From NCBI RefSeq assembly GCF_026151205.1, contig NC_087077.1, forward strand, positions 16,218,983 to 16,282,982: a stretch of DNA of 64,000 bases, read 5' to 3'. The translations under genes and the position numbers were made by a program. The DNA is from Bolinopsis microptera (lineage: Eukaryota > Ctenophora > Tentaculata > Lobata > Bolinopsidae). Of this stretch, positions 48,901 through 60,632 are shown in pieces. Under the pieces are notes generated by a model that was given only the letters and a program-made list of their open reading frames with translations, had not been told where the DNA came from and did no database searches. Each line of letters opens with the position of its first letter. Position 1 is the stretch's first letter.

Positions 48901-51123
48901 GTACGTGACCAGGACTGCACATGAACTCTAGCCACCGAATGAATTGCAGACTCATGCAGGTGTAGGGGGCCTCTAAGTGGGACATGTCATCACGTCCGAA
49001 CTGACAATTACTTGTTCAGATTACCTCCAAATTCCGCCTCTCTTTCTCTTGACTTTCATATCTTCCTTTCTAGCCAAGGTTCAGACCTTGCATGAACTTA
49101 ATAAACGTAGACTGGTTGTGCTCTGTTGTTTTAGTTGTAAGTTTGATTAGAAAAGTTAAAGTTGAAGTCATGGCAGTCGATTATATTATGGTTATTAGCT
49201 CTAATCTTACGATCCAACTTAGCTTGAGATAGTTGACTCTTATTCGCGCTAACACACACAACTATACCGGTAGTTCAAAATTTACATAAACATATTATAT
49301 GTTTTTTATATATATAACTATAAATATATATAACTATAAATAACTATAAATAGCAGCTACTAGAGTATAAAGCTTGGCAAGAACCTTCGTAGAGAGATAG
49401 TGCGAGGCAGCGACACCCACAACCCTGCAGACACCAACACTTTTAACTGTCGTTTATAGAGGACAGTAATATCCACACGTTGCTGCTCGTTTATTGCAGT
49501 TCTCTCTCCTTTCAGTGCAGTGTTGAGTAAACTGCCTCTGAGATAATCCGGCTATGCACCTGCGGCGTCATATTAGTATTATGAAGGAGTCATCTCGCTT
49601 TTGCTGGGTAACTGCACGCCCGATTTTACTCCTTCATTATGTGTCGGCAATACGGCGTTTTTTACGCTTTGTTTACGTTTACAGGAGATTGGGGGTGTGA
49701 CAAATAATGATTGTAAATAGTTGACTGGGTTAGTGTTCGTGTGTTCTGATACTTGAGCTATTGAGCCAAGTTTTCCTTCCACTGGTCTGATAAAACGTGC
49801 GAGCTTGGCGACAGAAAACTTAGTTTAGTCAGCCTGAACTAGTACTCTGTACAGTGTACATGTCGTAAGTAGTTGTCTGCAGACAATTCGTTTTATTAAT
49901 TCAGTTTGCTTCCTTTCTGGTGTTTAACTCGTTGGAGACGTTTTTTGCGGCTTGTGCATCAATAAAAACTAGATTTTACATGACGTTGCAGTCAGTGATA
50001 TAGTTATAATAACATGCAGTAATAATCTAATTCGATAGTAATACGATAATATCGTGTGAGATCAATGAGCGTTGGTCACGAAGATCAAGCACTTTTTGTC
50101 TTATGACTCTTAAAATGGTTAAATTTAAATGATATAAAAGTTGAAATCGGTTTATTTGCGACTTGAATTACAATATGTACCTTTGTATTTCGTCTACTTT
50201 TAATTTACAGCTTATGGCTAACTTTTGAGCGTTGTAAAATGAATGCACTTTTCGTTTCGCCAACTTTTAGACTTTAGACACGCCCTTGTCTAGATCACAG
50301 CACTCTCCCTAACAGTTCCATACTGAGATCACTGTTAGTGCAGTCCCAAACCCTCCAAAATCATGAGTTCATCTGATCCTGCAAACTTCACGAACACATA
50401 CAGGCTACTTGACACTTGTGCGGCGATACTTCATGAGGATTAGAAAGTGTGAATTACACCTGCTTGACTGTCGACACTCTTGTCTTCTCGGCGTGCTGTG
50501 ATTGGTCAGATAATTTGCACGTGGGCAAGGCCATAGCTGGAGGATACTCCGGAGCTAAATAGCCGCAGTTGTATCTGCACAATGTTTATTGCCAGTGCCG
50601 GGTTGCGTTCTACACTGTTACGCTCTGTTTAGGGGGTGTGATACAAATGACGTTTGCTCCATATGCCAAAAAGGGTGGGGTTTTTTAACTGATAGGTGAA
50701 GGGGTTTAAAGCCAATTCATGAGGCATGGTTATTAGATAGTAAGTTAGGTATCTGGATGTTTCACCTTTACAGTTTTTTTTAAACAAAGCAACATTTTGT
50801 GGAAAGGGGTCCAAGCAATGTAATGGTGATGTAACTGGTGGTTGTTGGCCTGGCAACCAGGGGGTTAATAATTCTAAAATGTAGCTGTCAGCTTTTGTAA
50901 TTGCTCCTTTAGTTTAACGAATTCGATACACCTACTCTTCATTTACACTGTATAACGTCTGCATTCTGCAAGCAGTTTCTCCCTTTGCTTGCTTTGTTTC
51001 CCACGTCTTTTCTCATAAGATCCGTCCTGTCACCACATTGTTTCGTACTATTAGTATTGGTTTTAACACGAAACCTTCCTGATATAATCTGATATTCAAG
51101 GTGAAGACACTGTCTGACTCAAG
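45969..51123. other. Intron, no gene seen
   Basis: Holds an (AT)n run at 46085-46103, a GACCTTGTTGAT-type 9-bp repeat at 47893-47955, and an AACTATAAAT repeat near 49310-49350. Open frames (46804, 48516, 49579 minus) show no domain or splice support. Confidence 0.4.
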
Positions 51124-51316
51124 ATGCGAGGAGCTATTCACCTCTACATAAAGAAACCACATCAGAGTCCGGGAGGGCACAGCAGGAGATCCAACAGATC
51201 ACCCACTAAAACCTCTAACAGATCACCCTTTGCGTCCCCGAGAGAGTCACCGAGGAACAAGAGGTTTTCAGCGCTGGTGGACTTTGAAACGCTCGTCCCG
51301 GATCTCGATAAAATTA
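51124..51316 (+). CDS. Alternative first exon (51.1 kb) of the same unidentified gene
   Basis: ATG to a GTAAGG donor at 51317, 64 residues plus one base (phase 1). Begins MRGAIHLYIKKPHQSPGGHS, followed by an Arg/Ser/Pro-rich tract with three RSP steps (SRRSNRSPTKTSNRSP, SPRESPRNKR), then an ordered end (FSALVDFETLVPDLDKI). It is the last first exon seen before the right edge and so is probably nearest to the shared body of the gene. The SP sites suggest proline-directed kinases. Confidence 0.68.
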
Positions 51317-52440
51317 GTAAGGAGGATTTTTAGCATTTTGATGTTAAATTACCAAAATTTTCAAATTTAACAACAGTTAAAATTGATTATTCACATATAC
51401 GTATTATTCACTCAGGTAATAAAATTCAAGAGTTGTTAAGCAGCTAAGCTCGTTTAACTTAAAGCCACCAAATCACCCTTTGATGCAGCCTGTGAAACTC
51501 ACATGTGTTAAAGATATTAAAAGTCAATTTTATCAAGTAAATTTTATTTCTGGATGTGACACAGCCACAATTATTTTTAACAAATTTACGTGATTTGACA
51601 AAGGAAATATAGTTTTATTTTTTCAATCCCATAGTTGTAAAGATGTAGTCGGTTGAGTGACATACTATTGAGACTTGCGGTTCTTAATATATTAATATAT
51701 TACAACTATCTTACGTACAACATCCAATTGTACACTGCCCCTCTGTACTGAAAGTAACCCTCATTTTATATTTGTTACGGCCATTCTGTTCTTGATAAAC
51801 GTTACTTCTAAACCTTACCATAGCTTATACCATCCGGTTCTCAGTAAATGTAAATTAGATTCGCAGATCCATATTGATATGCTGGAGGTGGTTAAAATAA
51901 CAATCTTTAGTGATTAGTCTGAAAGCAACATAATTTTATGCAGATTTTATAATACTATTACTACCACTAAATTTAAATTCCAGTCGGTCAAAAATTCCCG
52001 CATTTATCACAATATGCAGATTACATATTCATACAAAATTAACTGATTAATGACGTAATAATTAAACAATGATATCGTTGAGCTCAGGATTGGAGGACCA
52101 TATTGTGCTGTCTATATTTACTAGTAACCTAGGTTACTACCCTAGTTACTAGCCTTGCAACCTAGGTTACTAGTAATCTGGACAGTTTTCCTGCTTCGCT
52201 CTTTAATTATAATCCTCGGAAATAAGCTCATTAGTAATTGCGTGAAACATCATTAGCAGTTGCATGAAACATCATTTATCATTAGTAATTGCGGGATTAC
52301 ACAGGATTAAATCAAATTATTGGCCCACTAACATAGCAAACTCTCATAATTCACAATTGCAAGTTAAATGGTATTTTGGAAACACCCCGGCAGGAGGGGC
52401 TTGTCGGTAAAGGTTGCCTGACAACAGTATTAGAGTTATA
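51317..52440. other. Intron, no gene seen
   Basis: AT-rich. CCTAGGTTACTA and its relatives are repeated in both orientations at about 52128-52170. Confidence 0.4.
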
Positions 52441-52443
52441 GGA

Positions 52444-52623
52444 TGTGGTCGTCACAGCAATCAGCTGATCCCCCTGATTCGGAGTTGTGGTTGTCACAGC
52501 AATCAGCTGATCGGAGTTGTGGTTGTCACAGCAATCAGCTGATCCCCCTGATTCGGAGTTGTGGTTGTCACAGCAATCAGCTGATCCCCCTGATTGGGAG
52601 TCGTGGTTGCCACAGCTGATCCC
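52444..52623 (+). repeat. 42-bp tandem repeat
   Basis: Unit GTTGTGGTTGTCACAGCAAT followed by CAGCTGATCCCCCTGATTCGGA, about four copies. The second lacks the CCCCCTGAT part and the last is truncated. Confidence 0.9.
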
Positions 52624-52809
52624 TTGTTTCAAATATTTCAGTCGTTGAGTCGTTACCATGTCGCTACCATCTGTCAGTCGTTACCATAGCTACAATTTTT
52701 CAGTCGGTCCCATTGCTCTGTAGTCTGTACGTGATAAGTCAGTCATCCCCTTATTTCAGTGTCCCATTGTAGCATTGTTACAATAAGGCCGAGCGTGAGT
52801 TTTTAACAT

Positions 52810-53015
52810 TGTAGTGTTTAGTGGGGAGCATCACGGCTTTCGACAGACAAAGTGAAGCAAGGCAAATAACAAAAATCAGCAATCTTAGCTGTAAAAAGCC
52901 AATGAGTGCCGGAACGTGGAATATTTTCATTTAGTTTTCATCAGTCATTGGCCTTGTTCCTCCCTTGTTTCACTTTGTCTGTCGAGAGCCGTGATGCTCC
53001 TTATTAAACACTACA
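52810..53015. mobile_element. 206-bp inverted-repeat element (MITE)
   Basis: TGTAGTGTTTA-TGGGGAGCATC...GACAGACAAAGTGAAGCAAG on the left is mirrored by CTTGTTTCACTTTGTCTGTC...GATGCTCC-TAAACACTACA on the right; arms are about 55 bp with a few mismatches. No convincing target-site duplication is visible. The 15.06-15.16 kb fragment belongs to the same family. Confidence 0.82.
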
Positions 53016-55564
53016 CTGTCACTTCATGCCAAAATTCAAAGTATAGATAATTATTATTGCTAACTGTGCGTAAAGCCGCCACACACAAGTTCGTCACCGT
53101 ACTGGTTTTTCTTTACTAAGTGACACGTTTTGAATTTTATTATTTTTCGTTATACTAACTAACTAAAGGAACGCAATCATGAAAATTTGTCGGATTTTTT
53201 CAAAGGATAAATATTTGAATATGTGGATTGCGAAAACGCAAGCTTTTAGCATAGACAGTTGTTGCTTGGTCTCGCCTTGTTAACATTTTTAGTTTTTACT
53301 AAAAATTATAAGTTTCTTTTTGTATGACAAATTGTTGATACACATAATATCTTTTAAGTCTTACGTATGACTGTAGTCTGTAATCTAGCTATAGTACAAC
53401 CTGTAATATATTACCTTCGGCTCCTGGTCATCATCAGACAAACAATCGTTTGAAACTTAGGTCTGTAGAAATTAGGTCTGTAGCGATTAACGAGTTTGAG
53501 TTTATTGTTTGGTTTGGTGAGGATATTTGAGGTGAATACACGGATTGGAAAGTTGTGCGACCGGTGGAACATGGTCTCAGCTTGTACAATGTAACCATGC
53601 TTATAACCAACAAACAGAGACTGAGAATGTGTCACCGTTTTTTAATATATCATCTTAGTGGCATATTAGTGGCAGACTCTTTCTTATTGTAACGGCAAAT
53701 GTTCCAGAAGGATTCGGACGAGTTTCTTTTGAAGCATAATACTGGCATACAAGCACGATTGATTCATTGAGATTTGAGACTCTGGCATTTTAATTCAGAG
53801 GATAAATTCAAATTGTATACTACAGTATTATTATTTATCAAACATCACACTAAAATGATATAATGTGAAAATTTCGTAAGTCTCACGATTCAGTCTGAAG
53901 CTTCAGGATAGAAAGACTTCGCTCTCATTGGAGAGGTATGTGATTTGCATGAATGCGAGTGCGATGAGCACTTATTAAGTAAAGTTCCCGATATTTGCCA
54001 AGGAACGATCTAATATGCAACCTGTAACTTACGTTACAACTGTTACTTGTGACCTATATTATAACCGTATCCTATAAACTTCGGCTCCTTAACATTGCAT
54101 CAGTCATCATCAGACAGTTAGAACATCTAACTTAGATGTCTGAATCTTCGGTCTGTAGAAATTATTGGTTACACAATTTCGAGCTTATCGTTTGGTTTGT
54201 ACTGCAGTTTGATGAGGTTTTTAAGAAAGTGAGGTATTACAGACTCAGGGATTCACAGACTCATTTACTTTCAATCTTTCGGCTTCTTTTTACTTTCAAC
54301 GTGAATAGTTAACCAGACAGCATTGCAGCAAGTAGTGTTCAGTGCTCGTGTTTGTAATTATCCAATTTAGAACAATTTAGAATTGATAATTCATACAAAT
54401 TGTCGATATTAGTGAAGCGAGGCATCTATTTCATGCACTGGTTCGGTTCTGATATATTAGTCAAGTTCACGGAAATTATTTTTTAAACCAGACCCTATGA
54501 AATCTGCCAGTGGACTGCACATTTTTTGGTAATTGCAGACGGTAACACGTCTGAATTTTATTGGTAGCATAAGTTTTAGTTTACAGTTCCGTTTGTCTTG
54601 CGGAGGGTCCCCTTTGTGTTCAATCTGACGTGTTGTACACTGTTCAGTTAGTATCATATCAGCAAGTACTGTGTTAGTTGCAATGTGAAATGCTCACGAT
54701 GTGAATTTGGCCGTTTTAGAGTTTTAGAGCTGATTACTCGCGTCTCATACGGACCTTTCTTTCAGATTCATGCATCATGTTGGTTCGCAATTTGCATCCC
54801 CTAAGTTTACATAAACAAGTTCGCGGGACTGATTATTTGTTTAATGTGGCACAACAGAGGCTTCGCTTGAGGTCACTTTTGTTTTTCTAGAACTTATAAA
54901 ACCTGTTAGCTAAACGCAAATTGGCGATAATCGGGCTTACTTTCGTTTTTTTCGATTACAGAAACCGAGAATTGGTGACAACCGGGCTTACTTTCGGCTT
55001 TGAGGATTACAGGAAAAAACAATTAAAGTTGTCCGTGTTTCTGCAAAATATAAGAAATGTGTCACTTATTGGCGTAGGATAGCAATATTAAACCGACATA
55101 ACACCTGTAAGCAACCATGTTAATTTTATTATATTCATTTAAACATAATGCTATATTGCTTTGAACTGTCCTCCTCCGCACCCAATAAAGCTTTTCAGCA
55201 CTGGAGTTCAATAGTAAAGTGCGTAGACTGAGGAGGTATTGCATTTGCTTCTATAATGTGTTTTGAAATTCTAACATCCTCTACGCGCGTGAACAGATAT
55301 GATTTAGATTATCGTCATTTCTTGAGTTTAAATCAATAACTTAATTAATGGATCATGCTTATCAATATTGCTGCACACTCTGGAGGAGCGTCATGTCGTG
55401 AGTCCAGAGCTCTTAGTCTAAGTTAATAGTTACATTATCTAGTGATCTGTTCCGTTATGTCTACACCAGGCGTTTCACTTTAAGTTTAGGTACGCCTAAC
55501 AGACTCTGTATTCGTCTCCATGTGGCTACTGAATGTGGTGATCTTGCGTGATCCAGTGCTGGAC
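53016..55564. other. No gene seen; one diverged duplication
   Basis: CTTCGGCTCCT...CATCATCAGACA...AGGTCTGTAGAAATTA...GTTTGGTTTG occurs at about 53416-53520 and again at about 54081-54200, remains of a roughly 120-bp duplication 670 bp apart. No coding support. Confidence 0.5.
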
Positions 55565-55604
55565 GTACTCTACCTGCATGTCATGAGGACATGAAGGTAG
55601 AGTA
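55565..55604. repeat. 40-bp palindrome
   Basis: GTACTCTACCTGCATGTC and GACATGAAGGTAGAGTAC form 17-18 bp arms with one bulge around ATGAG. Confidence 0.85.
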
Positions 55605-58600
55605 CCTGCATCTTGTTGTGATGTAATCGTGGTGTTACGTTAGACCATCGTCATACGTAATCTGTTAAACGTAACAATGTAACATCAAAATACTGTGGAT
55701 TTCTCCTTGCCGTTTGTTTTATAAGTGGTTGATAGTGGTGCTCTTTCGAATATATTATTTTGTTGTGATCCAGCGCATACCCTATCTGCACACTGACATA
55801 TTATCTTGTTAAATCATACCTTCTCATCGTCTTTTTCATTTATGAGATTTTCAGCTGCTTTCTAACACGTATATGAGAGTTTCAGCTGTATTCTAACGCA
55901 TATATACAGGCGGTCGTTACTCAATAATTGAGCTTCCCCTAGAGTCTCCTGTAGAGCACCAGCAGCTCTTCCTTGATACCTTCAATCCCGTCTAGTACTT
56001 TTGCGCATTTCAGCTACTAATGCTTTAATAGTGTACTGGTTTGAGGAGCTGTCTGCTAGTCTATCCACCAGATCCTGCTAATGTTTTAATGTAGCTGAGG
56101 TCTACTTTGTGTTAGTTAGTTAGTGTTAGTATATGCTACTATTATATGTCCACTAGTTGTTCTAGTGTTAGTATATGCAGTGTAGTAGTTGCTGTCTACT
56201 AATCCGCCTGATTATTTGGTTGTTGCTGTAGTAGTACTAGTAGCAGTGGGAGACTTTGGGTAAGGAAACTGATTCGGCCCCCAAGACGGGTTAGATCACG
56301 TGACCAATCAGTGACGTATAATTAGTGATGCGATCCATGGATTGATTATAATTGACCTGCTAGTGGTAGTAGACTGTGTCTGTTAGTGTTTCATCTGATA
56401 TTTTCAATGTGTCGGTAATTCAGTAATTGGTTCTAAAGTGTTGCTCATTTTGGTCTCTGTAATTATTTGATACTAATTGCTACTTGGAAAGCATTTTCTA
56501 ATTAGTTAGTAGATACTAATTAGTAAGTAAAGTATTTTCTAATTAGTTAGTAAATACTAATTAGTAAGTAAAGTATTTTCTAATTAGTTAGTAAATGCTA
56601 ATTAGTATTTTATAATTGGTAATATTTGAATGCTGTCTACTTATCATTTTAATTTTTAATGCCTTATCTGAAGGAAAATCAACTTGAGTTAAAAATAACT
56701 AGAACTGCATCGTTTAACATAATTACCTTCGCTTTATATCTGGTATAGACAGTCAATTAACTAATTAATAGCAGTGCTTTTAATGCTTGTTAAATAATAC
56801 TACTACATCTGAACACGATGTAATTGTGATGTACCTTCACACTTCGCAGCAGTCACGTACATTGTACAAGTATAAACTATGTTTTTTAAATTAGCTGCTT
56901 CTACGGTGGAGCTGGATGCTTAACAAAACAGATTATATCTTATTTTGTTGTTTTTACTTCTGGAGGCCTTCATGGAGACGATACATCAAACCACATTCAA
57001 AATCTTATGTTAGATTTTAAAAAGTTTAGTCTAGTTTTAAAGTCCTTAACCAATGAGCAATGACACAAACGTCTTCAAAACGCATAGAAATGAACTCTAA
57101 TAACGGTAAATAGTAACAAGCTGATTTCATAATTATTGGCTTGCGGTGAGGATGAAATAAATAATAATCGGGAAATTAAAATCAATTTATTAACAACAAA
57201 TTTGTTACCAACGATCCACATTTACAAATTCTAATCAATGATTAATTAAAACAATTACGCAATTTTTAACTGCAAATTACCGACGGAAATAACTTAAATA
57301 GCCAACAGTTAATGGCGTTTTATTATTTTATACCATCAAAAAGACTAACAAAATTAAAACTTGAACAATTCAAACCACAATCCACCGCTATCTGAAGTAA
57401 TTTAAAATTAAGTGGCTGTGTTTTTTATAAATGGTGTATTGACTGCTGTGTCAAGCTGTTCAAAAAGATACAGCCAGGTGGCATTGTCATTGTGGCTGAC
57501 AAAGTTTCACACTGCTCCATTTCGTGATCTAAATAGGTCGTTCTCAATTCTTATCAGTCTATTGTCCGTTTAAGCTGCACTTTTTCATGCAATTGTAATC
57601 GGCAATCGAATACTAATCATTTAGGCAATTATATGCGGTTGATGATATTATACTACATTGAATTTAACGAGGGCTGTACCAGATTAAAGATTATAAAGTT
57701 GTGGTGCAGATTATATTTATACTTGCGTTCTGCAAAAACGGTCTCATTCTGCTCGGCTTTACAGTTTTCAGCTTAATATCAGTTCTACACTTGCACTACA
57801 ACTTCAAATCTTGCCAGATATTATTCTGCACGGTCTATTATTCTATAGTAACAATTGGACTTGCAAAAGCCACGCCTAATTTATCCCATTATTAGTAATT
57901 ATACTACCGTAATGATATTATATTACGATACCATAACGTTTTCTGTGTGTATCCAGTCTCCCGTAACACATTTGTTAGCTATATCTGATTTCGATAAACG
58001 GAGCTGAAGATATTAAATTTTAAAATATCTGCATGTGTGGACAGTGTATTGAAATAATAAAGTTAAAAGAAGGTGGCGGCACAACGTTTACGTCTCGCAC
58101 GATTGCATACCACTACCACCAGTAGTTACCTTCAGTAGGAGCTGCAAATGCTTGCCGATATCAGTGCCACTCGCTACTTTACTGTTACTAATACTAATAC
58201 GTTATTTGTTATTAATATTACAGTTCACTTGCTCGGCTATTTCGGGTTATTTCATGAGGTTTAGTTTAACTTTAATACAGATCTTTACACCTACTTGGCA
58301 ATCAGAAATTAGAGCACTCAAATTGTTCTACTTCCACTGCATAACTATGTTATAGAGGGACATTAAACAAACACATTTATTAACACAAGGGCATACCCCT
58401 CATCTTGTCGCGGAACATAACCCGTCTACTTAACATTTGGTCATGGAACATAATCTGTCTACTTAACATTTGGTAATGCTGTATAACCCTTAGTTTAGAT
58501 TCTCAATTGTTCAGCACTATATAGTATGCTATTAAGCAGCACTCCATTAAAATACCCATATTTATTTGGTTTACTAACAGTAACTATTTGAATCGGCAGC

Positions 58601-59559
58601 TACATTTAACAAGCAGTATAATATATCAATGAATTACACGGCATTTGATACCTGGCTCTTATCGTTATACTCGCTCACAAACTATTTAACTAAACGATGG
58701 TCGAGGCTAAATGTGCACCAGTACCTGCGGCTTCAGTCCTCCTACCCCTTCACAAATCCTGATATCTTCTGTTGACCTATTGTTCAGAGCAGCGTAAGTC
58801 TTTGTGAGGGTACGATTAACATCTTTCCGTTAAAAGACTAATAGATACCTTTATCTACTTAATGGGATGCGGCTCTGTGAGACGTGCCTGTGATTAGTCA
58901 CGTATTTCTTGTACTGCAAAAACGTGAACAAACAAAACCGAATTGCTGCGACTGCTTCCGCGGAAAATTAGAGTATTTCTTGTAGTTACTAACTATAAGG
59001 CATTGGTTCAGGCTTGGCTTTGAGGAGCCTTAATAATTAATTTAATGAATCAATCAGTTGAATATCTTAACTTTAAATGAATCATCATACGTTTACGACT
59101 GTAGAGTGTATTATATATGATTGTGGACCCTACATAATTGTACCAGTTGGACCCTATTATAGAACACTAGAACAGGAACCCTACGCCCATACGGCTCGGT
59201 GTTTGATATGTTTACTTGATTGAAGATCATTCCTTATATTGGTGCTATCACTGCTACTGCTACTATCTATATTGTTTGAGCCACGTACCTACACGTTTTA
59301 TTCCGCATCATATTCCACGTTGTTACATCTTCAACCCTGACAAACTGGTCATGCGTAGTTGCTCTTCGGGATTGGTCTACAAAGTAACGGACTAAACGAT
59401 CCTTGATTTTGCAGCGCCAATTTTTTGTTTGTGATGGATCAATTAGTTGCTTCGACTCTTATCAACTGACTGTTAATTGACATGAAACTTGAATTGATTC
59501 TCTTTTTTTGTCGGACTCATTATACTTATAGGCACTACAATACACAATAAAATAGATTT
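55605..59559. other. No gene seen
   Basis: A 47-bp unit (CTAATTAGTTAGTA(A/G)ATACTAATTAGTAAGTAAAG...) is repeated about 2.5 times at 56497-56603. No acceptor plus phase-1 exon that could serve as the shared exon of the array was found with confidence. Confidence 0.4.
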
Positions 59560-59623
59560 AGAAGGTTAAAGTAAGTCCCTGGATAGTTAAGTGTCATCAA
59601 ACAAATGATACGACGTATTCCAG

Positions 59624-59684
59624 GGTGATCTGCTGAAGACTCAACTAGTTTCGGCCTTTGAGGGCCATCCACAGGAGTGTCACC
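59624..59684 (-). ncRNA. Hammerhead ribozyme-like motif downstream of the Penelope-like element
   Basis: On the minus strand: GGTGA, then CTGTGGATG, a stem GGCC-CTCAAA-GGCC, then CGAAAC, a 3-bp stem (ACT/AGT) closed by a 5-base loop, then GTC and a TCACC that pairs with the first GGTGA. This is the layout of a short-stem-III hammerhead, a class known from PLE terminal repeats. However, the first core strand differs from the canonical CTGATGA, so activity is doubtful. Confidence 0.4.
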
Positions 59685-59906
59685 TAGCAGAAGTCAAAAA
59701 TTTAATAAACTGATATCAGAAGAATATGTCATATTAGTAAACATACGGTTAATTAATCTGAAAATCCATTGTAAAGTTATAAACTCATGGGGCAGAAAAA
59801 GAAACAAAGAGTAAACTCGGTGTACAAAAGTGTGAGCTAGGAAGCGGAAAATATAGCCGTACACCCAGTGATAGAACGTGAGGTGTGACCTGAACCAAAG
59901 ATAACA

Positions 59907-60632
59907 TTAATTGCCACTGACCTTGCTCCTATTTAAACCAATTATCCTGGCTTTAAATCTCTCGATAAACATATCCTCAAACATGTTCAGGTCATCTCTA
60001 TTGCATTTACGGATAATCCCAAAGTTAAAACTAGAAAGTTTATCATCTAACATTTCATAATGCACATCGTGAATGTGCAGAGCTAATGATGACTTATTAT
60101 AATGTTCTGGTTTGAAAGCTGCTCTGTGGTTATTCATGCGTATATTGAGGGGTAGCCATGTCTGGCCAAAATAGAAGCCGCTTGAACATAACTTACATTG
60201 AGCTACGTATATAACATTCCCATCACTACAATTTAAACTCATATCTAGTTCACATATCTGATTGTTAACAATAAATTTCCCATCAGCGTTGTTTTCCGTG
60301 AGTTTGCAAGTCAGGCATCTTGGTCTTTTACATGCTTGTGATGAGGTGTTGTTGTCTCTTCTAGACTGTTCCACGTATTCTGCTGGTGTAGTGGCGAATT
60401 TTCTTCGTTTGAAGAGTTGGTCACTTATGTTACTGCCTCTTCTATTTGCGATAGTGATGGATACGTTCTCACCAATTATGTGTTCGATAGTCTGTTTCTT
60501 AGATTCTAGGAACATTCTGAGGTCTTTTAGTTCTTTGCAGTATTGGGCAGATAGTATCAAATTAGTAGAGGTTTCCTCCTTTTTCTCTACATCCGTTTTC
60601 TTAGGTTTCAGACGTTCATTCCTATTTCCTAT
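59907..60632 (-). CDS. Penelope-like element GIY-YIG endonuclease domain
   Basis: The open frame runs from 60632 down to a stop at 59907 and has no early ATG, so it is expected to be the C-terminal part of the RT polyprotein. It holds a Cys cluster (CKRPRCLTC), then the GIY-YIG core: VIYVAQCKLC, FYFGQT, an Arg five to seven residues on (NIRMNNHR), His residues (LHIHDVHY) and a conserved Glu (MFEDMF). It cuts DNA for target-primed insertion. The frame is +1 relative to the RT frame and overlaps its stop codon, so fusion needs a frameshift or this copy carries a one-base indel. Confidence 0.85.
   Translation of the reverse strand: MGNRNERLKPKKTDVEKKEETSTNLILSAQYCKELKDLRMFLESKKQTIEHIIGENVSITIANRRGSNISDQLFKRRKFATTPAEYVEQSRRDNNTSSQACKRPRCLTCKLTENNADGKFIVNNQICELDMSLNCSDGNVIYVAQCKLCSSGFYFGQTWLPLNIRMNNHRAAFKPEHYNKSSLALHIHDVHYEMLDDKLSSFNFGIIRKCNRDDLNMFEDMFIERFKARIIGLNRSKVSGN

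Noticed and set aside
54778-54882. Possible internal exon after TTTCTTTCAG, reading MLVRNLHPLSLHKQ
   Set aside because: Weak donor, phase 2 at the end and no support for being the shared exon; likely chance.
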